Source: Holdemanella hominis
GTDB lineage: Bacteria; Bacillota_I; Bacilli_A; Erysipelotrichales; Erysipelotrichaceae
DNA: 51,598 bases
Direction: 5' to 3'
NCBI RefSeq assembly: GCF_014306155.1
Contig: NZ_JACRWH010000007.1
Coordinates: 1-51,598, forward strand
The notes under the pieces were generated by a model. It had not been told where the DNA came from. It did not search any database and worked only from the letters and a program-made list of their open reading frames with translations. Shown here piece by piece: positions 16,382 through 24,700 of the stretch (positions are counted from its first letter, which is position 1; each line of letters begins with the position of its first letter). Both the position numbers and the translations under genes were made by a program.

Positions 16382-17079
16382 TGTATATTCTCCATTTTAT
16401 AGCCCTGCCCCCATACAACCTTAATATAAATAGGCTTTTTAGGGTTGGCCTCGATTTTTTCACGTAATTTACGAATATGAACCATAATCGTTTCCGTGTT
16501 GATAGCTTCTTCTTTCCATACCAATTCATAGATTTGTTGGCTAGAAAAGACTTGCCCAGGGTGTGAAATCAATAGTTTTAAAATATCAAACTCTTTTGGC
16601 GTTAATTTAATATCCCTTGAATTTAACGTCACTCTTTTTGTCGTATTATTTAACACAAGATCACCAATCATATACTCATCTTCGTTCTTTGTCTCATTTT
16701 TTAGATTTAAGATTTGTTCATATCTTCTTAAATGCGAACGCACTCTTGCGACTAGCTCCATACTTTGAAATGGCTTGGTGATATAGTCATCGGCACCAAT
16801 ATTTAAACCTGTGATTTTATCGATATCTTCACTTTTTGCACTTAAAAATAGAATCGGAAAGTCATGATGTTTTCTTGCTTCCATGACCATAGAAATGCCA
16901 TCCATAACAGGCATCATAATATCTACGATGGCTAAATGAATATCGTTTGTTTCAATCTTTTCTAAGCCTTCTTTTCCATTTGCGGCAAGAATCACATTGT
17001 AGCCTTGATTCTTCATATAAATTCCGATAGCTTCACGAATTCCTTGTTCGTCTTCTACCACTAATATTGTATGTTCCAT
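16378..17079 (-). CDS. OmpR/PhoB-family response regulator
   Basis: A 233-residue regulator. The receiver domain has the acidic pair (V-E-D-E-Q), the phosphorylated Asp53 in I-V-D-I-M-M-P, and Lys in K-P-F near 103. The C-terminal winged helix contains L-T-P-K-E-F-D-I-L and the recognition region T-E-T-I-M-V-H-I-R-K-L-R. AAAGGAGA is well placed before the ATG. It is the partner of the kinase that overlaps it. Three 32-base-spaced repeats upstream of the operon are candidate binding sites. Confidence 0.95.
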   Translation of the reverse strand: MEHTILVVEDEQGIREAIGIYMKNQGYNVILAANGKEGLEKIETNDIHLAIVDIMMPVMDGISMVMEARKHHDFPILFLSAKSEDIDKITGLNIGADDYITKPFQSMELVARVRSHLRRYEQILNLKNETKNEDEYMIGDLVLNNTTKRVTLNSRDIKLTPKEFDILKLLISHPGQVFSSQQIYELVWKEEAINTETIMVHIRKLREKIEANPKKPIYIKVVWGQGYKMENIQ

Positions 17080-17091
17080 AAAGTTCTCCTT

Positions 17092-17145
17092 TTAATAATG
17101 TAAATAAAATCCAATGCATGCACATAATATCCCAATGTATAACAT
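17092..17145 (-). CDS. Candidate 17-residue membrane micropeptide
   Basis: Between the VTT gene and the response regulator, an ATG at 17145 opens a short frame, M-L-Y-I-G-I-L-C-A-C-I-G-F-Y-L-H-Y, then TAA. It is almost entirely hydrophobic, the size of one membrane helix. AAAGGTGG, formed by the last codons of the VTT gene, gives a strong, correctly spaced ribosome binding site. No family is recognised. It may be a real small regulator of the sensor or of the VTT protein, or a chance frame. Confidence 0.35.
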   Translation of the reverse strand: MLYIGILCACIGFYLHY

Positions 17146-17147
17146 AA

Positions 17148-17729
17148 TTATAACCACCTTTCGATAATTTGAAACAATTGCGTAAGACCATAAGAATAGG
17201 CAATCAAAGATAATGGCTTACCCAAAAGAATGATGCAGACAAATTTTTTGAGTGACATATGTGTCAGTCCTGCAAGCATACACAAGAGATCATCAGGTGC
17301 ACAAGGTAAGAAAATAGCTAACATAAAGAAGGTATCAAATTTATTTTGATCATATGTATACTTCATATATTTGTCGTAATCTTTCTTTTTACATAATTTT
17401 AGAATGATTCTATGACCATATTTACGAACAAGTAAAAAGATACATATGGATCCGATACAAATACCTATATAGTTATATATAAATCCATTGACTGCTCCAA
17501 AAGCTGTAATACCCAAGGCACTTGATGCACCACCGGGAATAATGGGGATAATCACTTGAATGATTTGTAGAAGAATAAAAAGTAGGGGTGCCAAAATTCC
17601 TGCCTTAGATAGTGTAGCCTGTAGAAGCTGTGGATTTGTGAAGTATCCTTGGGAAAAGAAATAAACGCAAATAAGAATCATAAGGATCAATCCAAAGTGT
17701 GTTATGTTTTGTATGTTTTTATTTGTCAT
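17148..17729 (-). CDS. TVP38/TMEM64 (VTT-domain, DedA-like) membrane protein
   Basis: A 193-residue protein with about five or six membrane segments. The VTT-domain hallmark is present: I-P-I-I-P-G-G-A-S-S-A-L-G near residues 63-75, followed by G-I-C-I-G-S and F-L-P-C-A-P-D-D-L-L-C, where the acidic pair is typical. Related proteins move lipids or lipid carriers across the membrane. It is first in the operon with the micropeptide candidate and the two-component genes, so this system probably concerns the cell envelope. GGTGATAC precedes the ATG. Confidence 0.82.
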   Translation of the reverse strand: MTNKNIQNITHFGLILMILICVYFFSQGYFTNPQLLQATLSKAGILAPLLFILLQIIQVIIPIIPGGASSALGITAFGAVNGFIYNYIGICIGSICIFLLVRKYGHRIILKLCKKKDYDKYMKYTYDQNKFDTFFMLAIFLPCAPDDLLCMLAGLTHMSLKKFVCIILLGKPLSLIAYSYGLTQLFQIIERWL

Positions 17730-17816
17730 AAAGTATCACCATGATTAATATAACGAATAATTATTAAGGTTCTTTAGTGATAAATCTTAAAGTTTTCTAA
17801 ATAATTGAATTAAAAA

Positions 17817-17912
17817 GTTGGAAAAGTTGTCAAAAAGGCATAAAAAAGGTTGGAAAAGTGGACAAAATAAAAAAATATGGGTTGGAAAAATAGTGCAAAT
17901 TGTAATAAATGC
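17817..17912. repeat. Three degenerate direct repeats with an exact 32-base period
   Basis: Units start at 17817, 17849 and 17881. Each begins GTTGGAAAA and has CAAA five or six bases later; the rest diverges. They lie 88 bases upstream of the VTT/two-component operon on the side where its regulators would bind; 32 bases is three helical turns, so all units face the same side of the DNA. Confidence 0.6.
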
Positions 17913-17929
17913 TTTATATAAAAGGAAAA

Positions 17930-17958
17930 CAAAAAACTTGTGTAAATTATACACAAGT
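17930..17958 (-). terminator. Terminator of the MATE transporter gene
   Basis: Arms ACTTGTGTA (17936-17944) and TACACAAGT (17950-17958) with a 5-base loop; on the minus strand the stem is followed by TTTTTG. Confidence 0.85.
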
Positions 17959-17959
17959 C

Positions 17960-19285
17960 TTATTCATAAGCTTTGTATGTACGAATAAGCAATGGAAGTT
18001 CAGCCATCAACATACCCATCCATCCAGCTAGATATGAGTATGGTAAAGCCTCGATGCCTAGATGTAAGCTAAATACAAGTGGGGCAGCTACAATAACTCG
18101 AACTGTCATATTCACTAGACTTGAAATGAGCGTAATTTTTAAATCGCCAATCCCTCTAAAAAAGCCTTGGATTCCATTGGTGAAGGCAGGAAGAATATAC
18201 ATGATGGAAATTAAATGTAGATAAGTCACTCCATGCATAATAACTTCTTCATCTTGTACAAATAGACACATCAATGGTTTTGCGAAGATAAAACATACTA
18301 GAAAGATAAATATACCGTAGATGGATTCTAAAACCATTCCGCAACGAAATCCTTCCTGCATACGATTTTTCTTTCCGGCGCCCTTATTTTGTGCCATTAA
18401 AGCTGTCATAGAGTGAGCAATGTTTTGTTCCGGGGTATACGCAAAGTCATCAATTCGATTGACGGCCGTAAAGGCAGCTACAACCGATACACCCATTGTA
18501 TTGACAATCATTTGAATACCAAGCTTTCCAAGTTGTACAGTCGCCTGCTGCATTGCACTTGCCCAGCCATACGCAATGGTTCTTTTTAATAATGAAATAT
18601 CAAAGATAAGCCACTTTTTACCCAGTTGTAGAAGTGGCACTTTCTTTTGTATATATAGAATACAGAATAGGCAACATAAAGCTTCACAAATCACAGTAGA
18701 AATGGCACATCCTTTACTTCCTGCATGTAAAACGACCACAAAGAATAAGTCTCCAAAGATATTTAAAATGGAACTGATAATTAAGAAATATAGGGGTGAT
18801 TTACTGTCGCCTAAAGCGCGTAGTGTACTCGCAAAAAAGTTGTATAAAAAGGTAAAAACTAAACCGGCAAAGATGATTTGGAGATAGGTATTAGTCATAT
18901 TGAAAATAGATGAATCTACCTGCATAAATTTAAGAGTTTGTGGCGAAAAAAATATGCAAATCAGTGTTAATACAAGTGAAAATACAAGTCCTGCAAGCAT
19001 GGTTGTGCTCATTTGACGAGCGAGTTTTTCTTCATTTTTAGCCCCATAATACATGCCAACCAATATGCTTGCACCCATACAAAGTCCATTTAGAAATAGG
19101 ATGAATAATGTCGTGATTGGATTACAAATTCCGACTGCGGCTAAAGCTTCTTTTCCAACAAAGTGCCCTACAATAATACTGTCAACGGCATTATATGTTA
19201 ATTGGAATAGATTTCCCAATACTAAGGGAATGGTAAAGTGAACTAACATAGGCATGATTTTGCCTTGTGTCATATCTTGTGTCAT
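17960..19285 (-). CDS. MATE-family efflux transporter
   Basis: A 441-residue multi-pass membrane protein of the MATE (MOP superfamily) type, close to DinF/NorM-like Bacillota transporters: about 12 membrane segments, two similar halves, and characteristic runs such as N-A-V-D-S-I-I-V-G-H-F-V-G near residues 34-46 and N-G-I-Q-G-F-F-R-G-I-G-D in the second half. It would export cationic drugs or metabolites using Na+ or H+. The start at 19285 follows AAAGGAAG; an in-frame ATG at 19339 lacks one and would cover the neighbour's promoter. Confidence 0.92.
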   Translation of the reverse strand: MTQDMTQGKIMPMLVHFTIPLVLGNLFQLTYNAVDSIIVGHFVGKEALAAVGICNPITTLFILFLNGLCMGASILVGMYYGAKNEEKLARQMSTTMLAGLVFSLVLTLICIFFSPQTLKFMQVDSSIFNMTNTYLQIIFAGLVFTFLYNFFASTLRALGDSKSPLYFLIISSILNIFGDLFFVVVLHAGSKGCAISTVICEALCCLFCILYIQKKVPLLQLGKKWLIFDISLLKRTIAYGWASAMQQATVQLGKLGIQMIVNTMGVSVVAAFTAVNRIDDFAYTPEQNIAHSMTALMAQNKGAGKKNRMQEGFRCGMVLESIYGIFIFLVCFIFAKPLMCLFVQDEEVIMHGVTYLHLISIMYILPAFTNGIQGFFRGIGDLKITLISSLVNMTVRVIVAAPLVFSLHLGIEALPYSYLAGWMGMLMAELPLLIRTYKAYE

Positions 19286-19344
19286 AATCAAACTTCCTTT
19301 TTTTATCCATATTTTGCGCTTTTTCATCCAAAAATTCAATATTA

Positions 19345-19362
19345 TGTTAGAATAGTCTCATG
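19345..19362 (+). promoter_or_regulatory. Extended -10 promoter placed 6 bases before the ATG of the rhodanese-TtcA gene
   Basis: TG-T-TAGAAT (19345-19353) is an extended -10. Six bases later is the ATG at 19360, where the transcript would be expected to start. No ribosome binding site is present, so a leaderless mRNA is predicted. Confidence 0.5.
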
Positions 19363-20496
19363 AAAATTTCAGTAGAACAATTAAAACAATTAAATAAAGA
19401 AGAATATATCTTAATTGATATTCGTGATGCCGAAGAAGCCTTTAAAAATCCAATCGAGAACAGTATTGTATTAAGTGGAGAAAGTGTTTTATCCAAAGAA
19501 TTTGATTCAACTAAGAAGATTATTGTCGTTTGCGCTCAAGGCTATGTCAGTGATGTTGTTGCACAAAAATTGCAGGAAAAATATGAAGCGTATAGTGTAG
19601 ATGGTGGGTATGTTTCAATCGTTATGGATAAGATGAACACAAATGTGTCGGATGATTTTTGTGCACAAGTCGAAAGAAGTATTATTAAAACGTATCGAAG
19701 AAAGATTTGGTCAAAATTTACGAAGGCTATCCGTGATTATGAGCTTGTCAAAAAAGGCGATTGCATTGCGGTGTGTATTTCGGGTGGAAAAGATTCGATG
19801 TTGATGGCAAAATGTTTTCAAGAACTGCATAAACATTCACCGGTTCATTTTGATGTGAAATATATCGTGATGGATCCAGGCTATTCAAAAGAGAATCGCG
19901 AGGTTATTGAAAAGAATGCCAAAAAACTAAATATTCCAATTGAAATCTTTGAGAGTGATATTTTTGACAATGTTTTTAATATTGAAAAGAATCCATGTTA
20001 TATATGTGCAAGAATGCGAAGAGGTCATTTATATAACTATGCCAAGAATTTAGGGTGTAACAAAATAGCTTTGGGACACCACTATGATGATGTGATTGAA
20101 ACCATTTTAATGTCGATGCTTTATGGGGGACAAATTCAAACGATGATGCCAAAGTTACATTCAAATAACTTTAAGGGTATGGAAGTCATTCGACCACTAT
20201 ACTTGATTCATGAAGATGATATTAAGATTTGGGCAAAACACAACAATCTGTATTTCATTCAGTGTGCATGCAAATTCACTCAGGCTTGTGCCAATGAAAC
20301 ATGTTTAACACAATCCAAGTCAAAGCGTTTAGAAATGAAAAACTTAATCAAGGAATTGAAGAAAGTCAATCCGTTTGTAGAACAAAATATTTTTAAGAGT
20401 GTAGAAAATGTAAGCCTTAAAACCGTGATTGCCTATAAGGATGATCATGCAAGACATCACTTTTTAGATACGTATGATGAAGAGGGAAATGAATAG
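19360..20496 (+). CDS. Rhodanese domain fused to a TtcA-like tRNA thiolation ATPase
   Basis: A 378-residue two-part protein. Residues 1-95 are a rhodanese domain with the active-site loop cysteine at 58 (V-V-C-A-Q-G-Y-V-S). From about 110 on it is a TtcA/TilS-type ATP pyrophosphatase with the PP-loop S-G-G-K-D-S at 141-146, the C-Y-I-C pair near 210 and G-H-H-Y-D-D near 233. A cysteine cluster (C-A-C-K-F-T-Q-A-C) lies near 307. TtcA uses an Fe-S cluster to put sulfur on tRNA cytidine 32; the rhodanese part could hand over the persulfide. The exact tRNA position is not established. Confidence 0.85.
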   Translation: MKISVEQLKQLNKEEYILIDIRDAEEAFKNPIENSIVLSGESVLSKEFDSTKKIIVVCAQGYVSDVVAQKLQEKYEAYSVDGGYVSIVMDKMNTNVSDDFCAQVERSIIKTYRRKIWSKFTKAIRDYELVKKGDCIAVCISGGKDSMLMAKCFQELHKHSPVHFDVKYIVMDPGYSKENREVIEKNAKKLNIPIEIFESDIFDNVFNIEKNPCYICARMRRGHLYNYAKNLGCNKIALGHHYDDVIETILMSMLYGGQIQTMMPKLHSNNFKGMEVIRPLYLIHEDDIKIWAKHNNLYFIQCACKFTQACANETCLTQSKSKRLEMKNLIKELKKVNPFVEQNIFKSVENVSLKTVIAYKDDHARHHFLDTYDEEGNE

Positions 20497-20593
20497 TTTC
20501 TCTCTTTTCATTTTTATTTACAAAAATGTAATAATTTACATTGACTATTTTTCACTACGTTCTATAATGGAATTATTGTGGAGGAAACGAATT

Positions 20594-22048
20594 ATGTATA
20601 AAACAGAAAGCTTTAAACCAGATACTTTTAAACCCGCTCGTTTTGAGTCTGATGGAAAAATTACATTGTCAGGAAAAGAAATTCCATATCATACAATTTG
20701 TGAAGACAATGTCATCTATGGACCAGATGGAAATCCAGTCGCATCAATTTTCACGTATGCCTATTTTAGAAGCGATGTAGAAGATACAGCTGATCGTCCT
20801 GTTGTCTTTGCGTATAATGGAGGTCCTGGATCGAGTTGTATGTATGTTCATGCAGGTTTTTTAGGAACGCGTCGTATGCAGTATGATGAAGTGGATCGTG
20901 AAAGTGCTTTTGGACCTTATAAAGTCATTGATAATCCAGATTGTTTGATTGATATTGCGGATATCGTATTGATTGATCCTGTTGGAACCGGATATGGTGT
21001 ATTGATTGATGAGAGTAAGAAGAAAGATTTCTTTGGCATTGAACAAGATGCAGAAGCCCTATTGACAGTTCTTGAAGCTTGGGTTCGTCGTTATAATCGT
21101 GGTTTGTCACCAAAATATTTATGTGGCGAAAGTTATGGATGTACTCGTAGTGCAGTCGCTGCAGGAATTGCTGCCACAATGGGAAGGGAAAGAGGCTATG
21201 GTATTGCCTTTGATGGTATTGTGTTTATTGGAAATACGGTTACTGTAGGTAAATACTTTGGTGAAGGCTTACCTGTTGAAACAAGTGTATTGGGATTTCC
21301 TACATATGCAGGTGTAAACTGGTATCACAATCATCCAACTGATCAAAGTGTAGAAGATTTTGTGGAAGAAGCAAAGGCTTTCGCAGACCATGATTATGTA
21401 CTTGCACTTTATAAAGGAGAAGCCATTTCGGAAGAAGAAAAAGAACATATCTTAGAAAAAGTAAGTTATTATACAGGTGTTTCTAGAGAATACTTGATTC
21501 GTCATGGCTTAAAAATTGATGATGATGATTATCGTCAAGAAGTATTAAAGACAAAAGGAAAAGCTGTATCTCGTTATGATGGTCGTGTGACTCGTCCATT
21601 ATTAGAGCCCGAACAAGATGAAATCAAAAAGGCATTGTGGGATGATGCGACAGCCGATCGTTACGATACATTCTTCTATGCTGCATTTACAGGAGATCTA
21701 CTTCCAAAATTAAATGTAAAATTAGACCGCAACTTTATTCCAGGAACTGATTATTATATGCATTGGGATAAAGAAGAAAAGAAAGGTACAACCGCAGAAG
21801 AATTGCGTTATGCAATGACACGTCGTCCAGGAATGCGTGCATTCTTTGCGAATGGATGGTTTGATCTATGTACTGAATTTGGATATGCATGGCACACAAT
21901 GGATCATGCTGGACTTCCAAAAGATCGTGTATTCTGGAAAGGATACAAAAGTGGACATATGATTTATCTTGGTGAAGATAATGTTCATGAATTATGTTCA
22001 GATATTCGTGATTTTATTCTTGGTAAGAATCCTAAATCTCAATTTTAA
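20594..22048 (+). CDS. Serine carboxypeptidase-like S10 family peptidase
   Basis: A 484-residue alpha/beta hydrolase of peptidase family S10. The oxyanion motif N-G-G-P-G-S-S is near residue 76. The triad is Ser180 (G-E-S-Y-G), Asp424 (G-W-F-D-L) and His455 (K-S-G-H-M). No signal peptide or membrane segment is seen, so it is probably cytoplasmic, unlike the secreted or vacuolar eukaryotic enzymes. The start at 20594 follows GAGGAAAC; the longer frame from 20474 overlaps the previous gene. It likely trims C-terminal residues from peptides; the true substrate is unknown. Confidence 0.85.
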   Translation: MYKTESFKPDTFKPARFESDGKITLSGKEIPYHTICEDNVIYGPDGNPVASIFTYAYFRSDVEDTADRPVVFAYNGGPGSSCMYVHAGFLGTRRMQYDEVDRESAFGPYKVIDNPDCLIDIADIVLIDPVGTGYGVLIDESKKKDFFGIEQDAEALLTVLEAWVRRYNRGLSPKYLCGESYGCTRSAVAAGIAATMGRERGYGIAFDGIVFIGNTVTVGKYFGEGLPVETSVLGFPTYAGVNWYHNHPTDQSVEDFVEEAKAFADHDYVLALYKGEAISEEEKEHILEKVSYYTGVSREYLIRHGLKIDDDDYRQEVLKTKGKAVSRYDGRVTRPLLEPEQDEIKKALWDDATADRYDTFFYAAFTGDLLPKLNVKLDRNFIPGTDYYMHWDKEEKKGTTAEELRYAMTRRPGMRAFFANGWFDLCTEFGYAWHTMDHAGLPKDRVFWKGYKSGHMIYLGEDNVHELCSDIRDFILGKNPKSQF

Positions 22049-22053
22049 TAAAT

Positions 22054-22071
22054 GGCTCACTTCGGTGAGTC
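22054..22071 (+). terminator. Small UUCG-loop hairpin after the S10 peptidase gene
   Basis: GGCTCAC and GTGAGTC close a TTCG tetraloop within C(TTCG)G, a very stable RNA loop. The following TGTTTATCTT is only moderately T-rich, so termination strength is uncertain. Confidence 0.5.
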
Positions 22072-22157
22072 TGTTTATCTTGTGATGATAAATAATGGAA
22101 AAATAGTGAACTTTTAATGGAAGTAATTGGCTTTTTGAAAGTCACAACGGAATCACC

Positions 22158-22180
22158 GAAATGTTTCAATGAAACATTTC
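22158..22180. repeat. Perfect 11-base inverted repeat
   Basis: GAAATGTTTCA (22158-22168), one A, then TGAAACATTTC (22170-22180). A DNA palindrome rather than an RNA hairpin, because the loop is a single base. It lies between convergent genes. Confidence 0.6.
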
Positions 22181-22271
22181 TCATTTTCGTTAAAACATAC
22201 AAATAAACATTTGTGAATTTCGTTAAATATGTGTGTTGAACATTTTTAAAATTCGTGAGTGATTGTGATAA
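22173..22271. repeat. Three degenerate direct repeats with a 33-base period
   Basis: Units start at 22173, 22206 and 22239 with AACATTT, and share TTTCG or ATTCG 11-12 bases later; the first two also share GTTAAA. They fill much of the 243-base gap between the S10 peptidase and the aminotransferase genes. No gene is seen in this gap. Confidence 0.5.
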
Positions 22272-22277
22272 AAGACA

Positions 22278-22305
22278 AAACCGTTGGATTACTACCCAAC
22301 GGTTT
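22278..22305. terminator. Terminator overlapping the aminotransferase stop codon
   Basis: AAACCGTTGG (22278-22287) pairs with CCAACGGTTT (22296-22305); T-rich on both strands after the stem. On the minus strand it overlaps the aminotransferase stop at 22292-22294. Confidence 0.8.
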
Positions 22306-23470
22306 TTTTATAAGGCATTTTTGCACGCATATCTTTTAATCGATTTAATGCGGCAAGTAAGGTTTCATCTTTTTTCGCAAAGTGGAAACGAATATAGCGA
22401 TTTTCCTTCTCTTTAAAGAAACTAGATCCAGGAACGGCCGCCACACCGACGTTTTTAATGAGATCCACACAGAAATCTAAATCTGAATCATAGCCAAATT
22501 CACTGATATCCACCATGACATAGTAAGCTCCTTGAGGTTCTGTATGCGGAATGTTCAATTCTTTTAAGCCATTGAGGAATAGATCTTTCTTATGTGTATA
22601 TAGCTTTTGTAGTTCATCATAATAAGCATCACTAAATTCAAGCCCTACTACAGCTGCTTCTTGAAGTGGAGCTGCCGCACCAACGGTTAAAAAGTCATGT
22701 ACTTTCTTGATTTGTTCGATGATATTTTCAGGGGCAATACAATAGCCTAAACGCCACCCTGTAATGGAATACGTTTTAGATAGGGAACTACAAGAAATGG
22801 TTCTTTCAAACATACCAGGTAAAGAAGCAAAATATGTATGTTTGTATGGTGCATATACAATGTGTTCATAAACTTCATCCGTAATCACATACGTATCATA
22901 TTTTACGGCAAGACATGCGATATATTCCAATTCTTCTTTTGAGAACACTTTTCCGCAAGGATTACTTGGATTGCACAAAATCAAAGCTTTAGGATTTTGT
23001 TTAAACGCATTTTCTAATTCTTCTTTATCAAAGTTGAATACAGGTGGATGTAAAGGAACATAAATTGGATTAGCACCACAAAGGATGGAATCCGCCCCAT
23101 AGTTTTCATAGAATGGAGAGAAAACAATCACTTTATCGCTTGGATCACAAACACTCATCATGGCTGCCATCATAGCTTCGGTACTTCCACAAGTGACAAC
23201 GATGTTCTTGTTTGAATCTAAATCTAGATTCATGTATTTCGATTGTTTCTTGGCCAAGGCATCTCTAAAGTTTTGGGCACCCCAAGTAATCGCATACTGG
23301 TTAAAGTCTTCATGGGCAACTTGTTCTAGTCGATTCAAGATTTCTTTTGGTGGATCAAAATCAGGAAATCCCTGCGATAGATTGATCGCATCATATTCAT
23401 TTGCGATTCTTGTCATTCGACGAATTACAGAATCCGTAAATGTCTTGGTTCTTTTTGATAATTCTTTCAT
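22292..23470 (-). CDS. Class I/II pyridoxal-phosphate aminotransferase
   Basis: A 392-residue fold type I aminotransferase: N-L-S-Q-G-F-P-D-F near residues 31-39, N-P-S-N-P-C-G near 170-176, D-E-V-Y near 201-204, and the PLP lysine in S-S-L-S-K-T-Y-S-I-T-G-W-R-L-G. This set matches aspartate/methionine/kynurenine-type aminotransferases (YbdL-like), used in amino acid nitrogen transfer and possibly methionine salvage. GGAAG precedes the ATG at 23470. It is a single gene, divergent from the DUF362 ferredoxin. Confidence 0.85.
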   Translation of the reverse strand: MKELSKRTKTFTDSVIRRMTRIANEYDAINLSQGFPDFDPPKEILNRLEQVAHEDFNQYAITWGAQNFRDALAKKQSKYMNLDLDSNKNIVVTCGSTEAMMAAMMSVCDPSDKVIVFSPFYENYGADSILCGANPIYVPLHPPVFNFDKEELENAFKQNPKALILCNPSNPCGKVFSKEELEYIACLAVKYDTYVITDEVYEHIVYAPYKHTYFASLPGMFERTISCSSLSKTYSITGWRLGYCIAPENIIEQIKKVHDFLTVGAAAPLQEAAVVGLEFSDAYYDELQKLYTHKKDLFLNGLKELNIPHTEPQGAYYVMVDISEFGYDSDLDFCVDLIKNVGVAAVPGSSFFKEKENRYIRFHFAKKDETLLAALNRLKDMRAKMPYKKTVG

Positions 23471-23546
23471 AATCACACTTCCTTTTTCATTTTTTGCATT
23501 GTATCATTTTTTGTGGAAATGTAAAATAAAATTGAGGTGATATTCG

Positions 23547-24680
23547 ATGGAAAAATCTAAAGTATACTATACGGATTTTCATACCCGTAAATTAGGTGAG
23601 GGTCTACCTACAAAACTGCAATTGTTGGCTAAGAAAGCAGGAATTGCCAATTTGGATCTAGATGGAAAGTTTGTCGCAATCAAAATGCATTTTGGAGAAT
23701 TAGGAAACATTGCATATTTACGCCCAAATTATGCACGTGCCATTGTAGATGTGGTAAAAGAATTAGGGGGAAAACCATTCTTGACCGATTGTAATACAAT
23801 GTATCCAGGATCAAGAAAAAATGCTTTGGAACATTTGGAGTGTGCCTGGCAAAATGGATTTACTCCACTTACTGTAGGATGTCCAATTTTGATAGGAGAT
23901 GGACTAAAAGGAACAGATGATATTGAAGTGCCAGTCGTTGGTGGAGAATATTGTCAAACAGCTAAAATAGGTCGTGCAATTATGGATGCCGATGTCTTTA
24001 TTTCTTTGACACACTTTAAAGGTCATGAATCAACAGGCTTTGGTGGAACCATTAAAAATATTGGTATGGGATGTGGTTCGCGTGCAGGTAAAAAAGAACA
24101 ACATTGTTCAGGTACTCCACATGTTGATGAAAAGCTATGTCGTGGTTGTAAACAATGCTTTAAAGAATGTGCGAATAATGGATTGGAATATGATGAAACA
24201 ACACATAAGATGTATATCAATGAAACAAACTGTGTTGGATGTGGACGCTGTTTAGGGGCATGTAATTTTGATGCGATCTCCTTCAATAACTATAATGCGA
24301 ATGAATTGTTGAATAAGCGTATGGCTGAATACACAAAGGCTGTTGTGGATGGACGTCCTAACTTCCATATTTCTTTGATTGTGGATGTTTCACCAAACTG
24401 TGATTGTCATGCCGAAAATGATTTACCAATTTTACCAAATATTGGAATGTTGGCATCTTTTGATCCACTTGCCCTAGATCAAGCCTGTGTAGATTTATGT
24501 ATGAAGGCAAAACCAATGCCAGGATCACAATTAGATAAACATCTACATGATCCAAACTTCTGTGATCATCATGACCACTTCACAAATTCTACACCTGAAT
24601 CAGAATGGAAATCTTGTTTAGAACATGCTCAAAAGATTGGTTTGGGAAATCGAGAATACGAGTTGATTGAAATGAAATAA
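23547..24680 (+). CDS. DUF362 domain protein with two 4Fe-4S ferredoxin motifs
   Basis: A 377-residue protein. A DUF362 domain fills roughly residues 1-185 (N-terminal half, with K-M-H-F-G-E near 46-51 and T-H-F-K-G-H near 154-159). It is followed by two ferredoxin motifs, C-R-G-C-K-Q-C-F-K-E-C near 195-205 and C-V-G-C-G-R-C-L-G-A-C near 228-238, then a DUF362 C-terminal part. The family is widespread in anaerobes, and its reaction is unknown; the clusters imply electron transfer. AGGTGAT precedes the ATG. Confidence 0.88.
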   Translation: MEKSKVYYTDFHTRKLGEGLPTKLQLLAKKAGIANLDLDGKFVAIKMHFGELGNIAYLRPNYARAIVDVVKELGGKPFLTDCNTMYPGSRKNALEHLECAWQNGFTPLTVGCPILIGDGLKGTDDIEVPVVGGEYCQTAKIGRAIMDADVFISLTHFKGHESTGFGGTIKNIGMGCGSRAGKKEQHCSGTPHVDEKLCRGCKQCFKECANNGLEYDETTHKMYINETNCVGCGRCLGACNFDAISFNNYNANELLNKRMAEYTKAVVDGRPNFHISLIVDVSPNCDCHAENDLPILPNIGMLASFDPLALDQACVDLCMKAKPMPGSQLDKHLHDPNFCDHHDHFTNSTPESEWKSCLEHAQKIGLGNREYELIEMK

Positions 24681-24700
24681 ACAGTAGCCTAGGCTACTGT
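24681..24700. terminator. Bidirectional terminator between convergent genes
   Basis: A perfect 20-base palindrome (arms ACAGTAGCCT / AGGCTACTGT) followed by TTTTATTT on the plus strand and TTTATTTC on the minus strand. It overlaps the stop of the minus-strand gene. Confidence 0.85.

Noticed and set aside
17817..17912. The 32-base-period repeats as CRISPR
   Set aside because: Only the first nine bases and a short CAAA are conserved; there are no spacers of constant type and no cas genes.
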